A stretch of 64,000 nt of DNA from Kistimonas asteriae (GTDB taxonomy: Bacteria > Pseudomonadota > Gammaproteobacteria > Pseudomonadales > Endozoicomonadaceae), in NCBI RefSeq assembly GCF_018263925.1, contig NZ_JAEVHF010000005.1:212450-276449 (forward strand). Direction: 5' to 3'. A program made the position numbers and the translations under genes. The notes beneath the pieces were generated by a model. The model searched no databases. It saw nothing but the letters and a program-made list of their open reading frames with translations, and had not been told where the DNA came from. Numbering within the stretch: the stretch's first letter is position 1; each line of letters begins with the position of its first letter. Shown here piece by piece: positions 57,345 to 64,000 of the stretch.

Positions 57345-57662
57345 AGGGTCTCCCTGTTTGGGGAAATACGCTGGATTAATGCGATCAGGCTACAGATAAC
57401 AGCGTCAATCGTGATTAACTCAAGCTATTGCAATATAGACAGCTATAGCGGTATTTCCTGAAAAAATTCCTCCCTCCTCTCTTTTTTCGACGCGTTATCA
57501 TGCAAAAAGTTGCAAAAAAACTGGTTTAAGTAACCTGTAGTTGTAAATGCATAACGGCATTTCTCCTGGTATCGGCCAGACAAACCAGCACAAACCTCCA
57601 GGCATAAAAAAGCCCCCATCAGCGCATGATGGGGGCTCTATGTTGTCACTTCTCGATGTGCT
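57345..57662. promoter_or_regulatory. brnQ upstream region and astD terminator
   Basis: A 318-base interval. The astD terminator lies at 57606-57637. The rest is the AT-rich brnQ upstream region, with a TGCAA-AAAG-TTGCA inverted repeat at 57501-57514 whose function is unknown. Confidence 0.45.
57606..57637 (-). terminator. astD rho-independent terminator
   Basis: An inverted repeat AGCCCCCATC / GATGGGGGCT (57611-57637), followed on the minus strand by TTTTTT, 25 bases after the astD stop. Confidence 0.9.
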
Positions 57663-60187
<2,525 letters not shown>

Positions 60188-60430
60188 AGAGATTACCTCA
60201 CTCCTGACATTGTTATCCGGGAACCTCGCCGGTTCCTCTATCTGTCGTTATCGTTCCGCTAATACCACCATCAAAGATATACGGCACAAGCTGTTCAGTG
60301 TTCTGGTGTCACGGTAAAAACGCGGTTCACACAATAATGCGGTTTACACATCGGTTGCCGGTCGCAACCTGAAAAAACGAAACATTCCTGACTGGATCAA
60401 CGGCCCCGGAGAAAGGGGCCTGGCGCCTGG
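60188..60430. other. interval between DUF1338 gene and aruG
   Basis: A 243-base non-coding interval within the minus-strand cluster. It includes a hairpin GGCCCC-GGAGAAA-GGGGCC (60402-60420) just beyond the DUF1338 stop but without a T run, and one AATACCACC word at 60261. It may hold a processing site or an internal promoter for aruG-astD. Confidence 0.4.
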
Positions 60431-61243
60431 TTAACGTCCGGTGACGTTAGTACTTTCAAAAATCTTGTCTGCCGATGCCGCTACAAACCCCTGGTAGAGG
60501 GTTCCGTCCGGCAAGGGATAGCGCAGGGCAAACTCATAAAAACAGCTGGGAATTTCCACTGTACGATCACTGAAGTCGACAGCAATACGATTCGCCATGG
60601 TCGATGACTGCTCCAGGAACACATCCGGTGAGCCTTTGATCAGACCACCACTGTCATTCAGGGAAAAGCCTTCATCCAGCAGCAGCTGGTTCAATGCCTC
60701 CATGCTGTCGTGTGACTGCAGGTGGTTCACCGACACGGTGAAGTGGTTAGCCCGGTAACCAAAAGCAGACATCCAGGCGGCGTATTCACTTTCCCCCAAC
60801 AGCTGACTGTAGATCGCAAAGGGAATGTCCCAATGCCGGCCGGAATAACAGAAAATATCCTTGTCCAGATCCCGGGCATCCACCTGATCGACCAGGCTGT
60901 TAATAATCGCCTGAGCCTCATCCGACAATTCTTCTACCAGCAGTTCACTGATAAAGACTTTCGGCAACTCAGGGTCTTCATGCTCAAAATGCTTGGCAAC
61001 CAGTTTTTTGGTGTCGAACCGGTAGTCGCCTTTCGGTTGGTAACCGGCCTCCAGGAAGGGACGCGCAATCTTGTCGAGGCAAACCTTGTCATTGTTGAAA
61101 GTGCGCAAGGCAATATGGTCATTGATGACCACACCATTATTCAAACCCGCAAACAGGTCATGAATTCTGCGGGCATCCGGATTCAGGGTCAGGTAATCCT
61201 CCCACATGGCGTTGAGTAACGAATCAATCCTGCGCTCAGTCAT
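60431..61243 (-). CDS. DUF1338 / HglS-like metal-dependent dioxygenase
   Basis: A 270-residue protein of the DUF1338 family. The family's characterised member HglS is a 2-oxoadipate dioxygenase/decarboxylase that yields 2-hydroxyglutarate in lysine catabolism. Candidate metal ligands are His43 (INDHIALRTF), the His of NHFTVSVNH, and the Glu of FYEFALRYP, matching the HglS pattern. It is shorter than the 450-residue HglS. It lies between two succinyltransferase genes, so its substrate may be an arginine- or ornithine-derived 2-oxo acid. The start is ATG 61243 with AGGAGA; the frame opens upstream within aruF. It overlaps aruF by eight bases. Confidence 0.85.
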   Translation of the reverse strand: MTERRIDSLLNAMWEDYLTLNPDARRIHDLFAGLNNGVVINDHIALRTFNNDKVCLDKIARPFLEAGYQPKGDYRFDTKKLVAKHFEHEDPELPKVFISELLVEELSDEAQAIINSLVDQVDARDLDKDIFCYSGRHWDIPFAIYSQLLGESEYAAWMSAFGYRANHFTVSVNHLQSHDSMEALNQLLLDEGFSLNDSGGLIKGSPDVFLEQSSTMANRIAVDFSDRTVEIPSCFYEFALRYPLPDGTLYQGFVAASADKIFESTNVTGR

Positions 61244-62297
61244 GACAATGGTCTCCTGTTCTTTTGAGGGTGCCTGCACATTGCTTATTGTTATCGGCCG
61301 CCACCTGCAACACCGGATCACCGGCAGATACCCGCAAGGCATCCGCCTGCCCGGCACTCAGCGATACCTTGCCGGCGTCAGCTGTCGCCTGCAGGCAACG
61401 AAAGTCCAACAGACCGGCATTACAGACCAGGTGCGTGACTTCAGTGCCATGGGTGTCCGCAATATCCGCTTCGGCCATGTCGGCTTCACGCAGTGTCCGC
61501 AGCTGACCCAGTCTCGCCTCCAGCTGTGGACCGGCATCGAAGATATCCACATGATCGGCAAACTCGAAGCCTTCATCTTCCAGCAGCCGCAGGACATCAC
61601 GCCGATCTGGATGAACACAGCCAATGGCGCCGCGGGCGTCCTCGTTGAGTAGAGGCATGTAAACCGGATACTTCGGCATCATGTCCGCAATAAAACTACG
61701 CGCTTTGGTGCCTGCCAGATAAACAGCCCGGTCCAGCGCCATACTGAAAAAGTGCCGCCCTAGGCACTCCCAGAACGGCGACTGACCGTGTTGATCTCGC
61801 ACGCCCTGCAGCTCCACCATGATCCGGGAACCAAACCAGGCCCGGTGAACGGCGATAAACAACAACCGTGCACGGCTCAACAGTTCCAGTTTTTCCAGGG
61901 TACGGTGCTCGGGTGCCAGAAACAGTGAGCAGAGGCTTGCTGACCCTGTGTACTCATGACACAGCCGCAGTGCTTCGACCCGACTGTGCATCTGCAATTC
62001 ATCAGAGGCATGAACTATGTCGTCTATCCGGTAACTGTAGAACGGATACCGGAGCCCCACCGCCGCATTGATGCCGGCCACACCGCAAAGTTCTCCCGTC
62101 GTCGAATCCTCCAGTACAAAATGGCAGCTCTCCGTGGACAACTGCCGGGTATCCGAGAGGGTTCGCCGGGTAATGGCAATGATTTCCGCCAGGTGATCCC
62201 GGTTAGCCGGCAGGGTCGACATGGAGCCGCCAGCCATCACCGCCAGCCGTTCCAGGTTATGCAGATCGCCAAAGACTACGGGACGCACCAACAGCAT
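61236..62297 (-). CDS. aruF: arginine/ornithine N-succinyltransferase subunit (AruF-like AstA)
   Basis: A 353-residue GNAT-type AstA paralogue of the protein at 59156. LLVRPVVFGDLHNLERLAVM, then GGSMSTLPANRDHL, TGSASLCSLFLAPEHRTLEK and SPFWECLGRHFFSM match the family. With aruG it probably forms the heteromeric arginine succinyltransferase known from Pseudomonas. The end overlaps the DUF1338 gene. Confidence 0.88.
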   Translation of the reverse strand: MLLVRPVVFGDLHNLERLAVMAGGSMSTLPANRDHLAEIIAITRRTLSDTRQLSTESCHFVLEDSTTGELCGVAGINAAVGLRYPFYSYRIDDIVHASDELQMHSRVEALRLCHEYTGSASLCSLFLAPEHRTLEKLELLSRARLLFIAVHRAWFGSRIMVELQGVRDQHGQSPFWECLGRHFFSMALDRAVYLAGTKARSFIADMMPKYPVYMPLLNEDARGAIGCVHPDRRDVLRLLEDEGFEFADHVDIFDAGPQLEARLGQLRTLREADMAEADIADTHGTEVTHLVCNAGLLDFRCLQATADAGKVSLSAGQADALRVSAGDPVLQVAADNNKQCAGTLKRTGDHCHD

Positions 62298-62302
62298 AGG
62301 AG

Positions 62303-63550
62303 CTACTCCTGCCGGTTGACGGATTTCAGCCAGAGAATGTCATCGCTGGCCGCCAGTTTCATCAGCATCAGGGCACTCAATTTCGCGCGGGGCACCAGGC
62401 TGTCAACCACCAGGTATTCATCGGCACTGTGGATCTTGCCGCCCTGAACGCCCAGGGTGTCGATATTCGGGATCCCCGCTGCCGCCAGGTTGTTACCGTC
62501 ACAGCAACCACCGGTCGGCAACCACTCAATGTGCATGTTCAGTTCTGCACCACATTCACGGGCCAGCGCCAGCAGGCGCTCATTGGCCGGTGTGAGAATC
62601 TTGGGTTTACGACCAAAGCCGCCGTGCAATTCCAGACTGATCCCATCCCGGGCATTGATCGCTGCGACAATGGGCTCAATCTGGCTGAAACACCAGGCTT
62701 CATCTTCCGGCTTCTCGATACGGATATTAAACCTGAAGACACAGGTATCAGGCACCACGTTGACAGCACCGCCCCCATGGATATAACCCGGGTTAATGGT
62801 GACGCCCTCACACTGCCCGTTGAGGTCATCCAGCGCACTGACAAAGTCGCTCATGGCACGAATGGCGTTACGGCCAAGATGGTGTTCGCGACCGGCGTGG
62901 GCGGCACGCCCCTGACAGACCACCGCAAAATTACCGCTACCTTTACGTTGCCCGGCCAAATTGCCATCCGGAAAACTGGGCTCATAGATCATACCCAGAT
63001 CACAACGGGAAGCGGCTTCACGGATCAATGCGGCAGAGCCGGGTGAACCGATTTCTTCATCGGGATTAAACAGGATTTCCCAACCAATCTTCCCTGCCCA
63101 GGGGCTGCGCTCGAGGGTTTCCAGCGCGCGGATCATCACCAGAAGACCGCCCTTGAGATCAGTAACACCGGGGCCATTCAAGGTATTGTCATCCAGCCAG
63201 CGTACGGACTGGAACGGATGATCCACCGCAAAGACGGTATCCATATGGCCGCAGAAAAACACCCTCAGAGGCGCATCCGGATGTTTGCTGATTTTCAGCG
63301 CCTTGCCCAGTTCATGGTGGATCACTTCACCGGTGTCGTTGACCTGTTCCCAGGGCGCGACCTCAATGATTTCCTGGGTTCCCCCCAATGCCTGAGTCAG
63401 GCCTTCAAGTGCATTACGTACACGATTGACGCCCTCTACATTGAGGGTGCCGGAATTGATTTCTGCCAGCCGGATGGTTTCCGCCAGCATGCTCTCCTGC
63501 TGGCCATCAAGCCACTCCAGCCAGGGGGTAAACTGCGATTGACTGCTCAT
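62303..63550 (-). CDS. M20-family metallohydrolase
   Basis: A 415-residue zinc amidohydrolase of the M20/ArgE-DapE-carboxypeptidase G2 type. Metal-binding His-x-Asp is in FCGHMDTVF; the bridging Asp in GVTDLKGG; the catalytic Glu pair in NPDEEIGSPGS; the dimerisation domain contains GRAAHAGREHHLGRNA. The substrate is unknown; hydrolysis of an acylated amino acid (succinyl-arginine/ornithine or acetyl-ornithine) would fit the gene's place at the head of the arginine cluster. ATG 63550 is preferred; a GTG at 63559 adds three residues. Confidence 0.88.
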   Translation of the reverse strand: MSSQSQFTPWLEWLDGQQESMLAETIRLAEINSGTLNVEGVNRVRNALEGLTQALGGTQEIIEVAPWEQVNDTGEVIHHELGKALKISKHPDAPLRVFFCGHMDTVFAVDHPFQSVRWLDDNTLNGPGVTDLKGGLLVMIRALETLERSPWAGKIGWEILFNPDEEIGSPGSAALIREAASRCDLGMIYEPSFPDGNLAGQRKGSGNFAVVCQGRAAHAGREHHLGRNAIRAMSDFVSALDDLNGQCEGVTINPGYIHGGGAVNVVPDTCVFRFNIRIEKPEDEAWCFSQIEPIVAAINARDGISLELHGGFGRKPKILTPANERLLALARECGAELNMHIEWLPTGGCCDGNNLAAAGIPNIDTLGVQGGKIHSADEYLVVDSLVPRAKLSALMLMKLAASDDILWLKSVNRQE

Positions 63551-64000
63551 GGAATTCACTGTCGGCTGTTGATTATGATTGTGACCGGACCGTGGAGATT
63601 GGTCTTGTATTACAGGTGTTGCCTGTGTCCGGATCGATGCGTGCAGCGCGATATTCTCTTTGTTACCTGCATTCTACGGAGGGGGGAGCTACGGGTTCTG
63701 TTGTTATTGCGACAGCAAATTTCGCATTGAAGACATTTGGTAGGGATTTTCACGTAACGGCACGGAATGTACCACGTCTTGTAAGCAACAGCCTTATCGC
63801 CAGATATGTCATGCAGAGCTAACACAATTTGTTAGCAATATCCTTTCAGATTGATTGTCAAATCAAAAGCCACGGCTCTGTTCACATTAAGTGTTGTTTT
63901 ACCCAATGAATAGAAATCTGATCTAAAAAGCCTTCTTCTGAGAAGATATGGGTCTTTAAATATCGCTTCCAAGCTAGGTAACGAGAGAGATATTTTGTTG
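63551..64000. other. region upstream of the arginine cluster
   Basis: No gene is supported in the last 450 bases of the window. It holds the presumed promoter of the minus-strand cluster and the palindrome at 63818-63836. Confidence 0.5.
63818..63836. promoter_or_regulatory. perfect palindrome, possible operator
   Basis: GCTAACA-CAATT-TGTTAGC, a perfect seven-base inverted repeat with a five-base spacer and no T run. It lies about 270 bases upstream of the M20 hydrolase and may bind a dimeric regulator. Confidence 0.35.

Noticed and set aside
60261..60269. AATACCACC as a regulator site for aruG
   Set aside because: A single, imperfect copy far from the glycolytic genes is expected by chance.

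Overview
This window comes from a gammaproteobacterium of roughly 50% GC, most plausibly a marine Oceanospirillales-like species; the genus cannot be named from sequence alone. The evidence is a FleQ/LafK-type sigma54 flagellar hierarchy, gammaproteobacterial minor pilins, an IlvGM acetolactate synthase and a Pseudomonas-like AruF/AruG arginine succinyltransferase pair. I saw no rRNA, tRNA, CRISPR array or intact insertion sequence.

Layout. (1) 1-5997: a glycolytic block on the minus strand (pfkA, cut by the window edge, then pykA, gap and eno), followed by a divergent HutC/GntR-type regulator. A short repeated word, A(A/G)TGGTATT or its complement, occurs upstream of gap, eno and the regulator, suggesting a local repressor controlling lower glycolysis. 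(2) 6223-41536: an essentially complete lateral-type (Laf) flagellar locus. It is arranged as motY, lafK-fliEFGHIJ (+); flgBCDEFGHIJKL-flgMN (-); flgA (+); flagellin-fliD-fliS-fliT-fliK-fliL-fliA-motA-motB (-); and fliQR-flhBA-fliMNOP (+). It carries its own sigma54 activator, sigma28, anti-sigma28, H+-type stator and export gate. It has no chemotaxis genes, no flhF/flhG, a muramidase-less FlgJ and a FliM without the usual CheY-binding N-terminal peptide. These are the marks of a secondary, surface-motility flagellum. A near-consensus sigma54 promoter precedes flgB.

(3) 41537-44377: a gene-poor interval around a single 593-residue orphan protein. This protein joins a degenerate HsdM-like N6-adenine methylase core to a half HsdS-like target-recognition domain. 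It is followed by a curious array of small hairpins that share a loop sequence but have different stems. (4) 44378-46538: ilvGM (acetolactate synthase) preceded by a clear, easily overlooked leader peptide (ilvL) and attenuator. (5) 46835-56027: a type IV pilus minor-pilin operon fimT-pilV-pilW-pilX-(small secreted protein)-pilY1-pilE. PilY1 is 2003 residues long because about 750 residues of coiled coil and EF-hand-like sequence are inserted into its propeller region. (6) 56034-57344: brnQ, a branched-chain amino acid carrier. (7) 57663-63559: a minus-strand arginine/ornithine succinylation cluster, read as M20 hydrolase - aruF - DUF1338 - aruG - astD.

The best candidates for something undescribed are the HutC-type glycolytic operator system, the orphan methylase-like/specificity fusion with its neighbouring hairpin array, the PilY1 insertion with its unknown small secreted neighbour, and the DUF1338/M20 enzymes embedded in the arginine succinyltransferase cluster.
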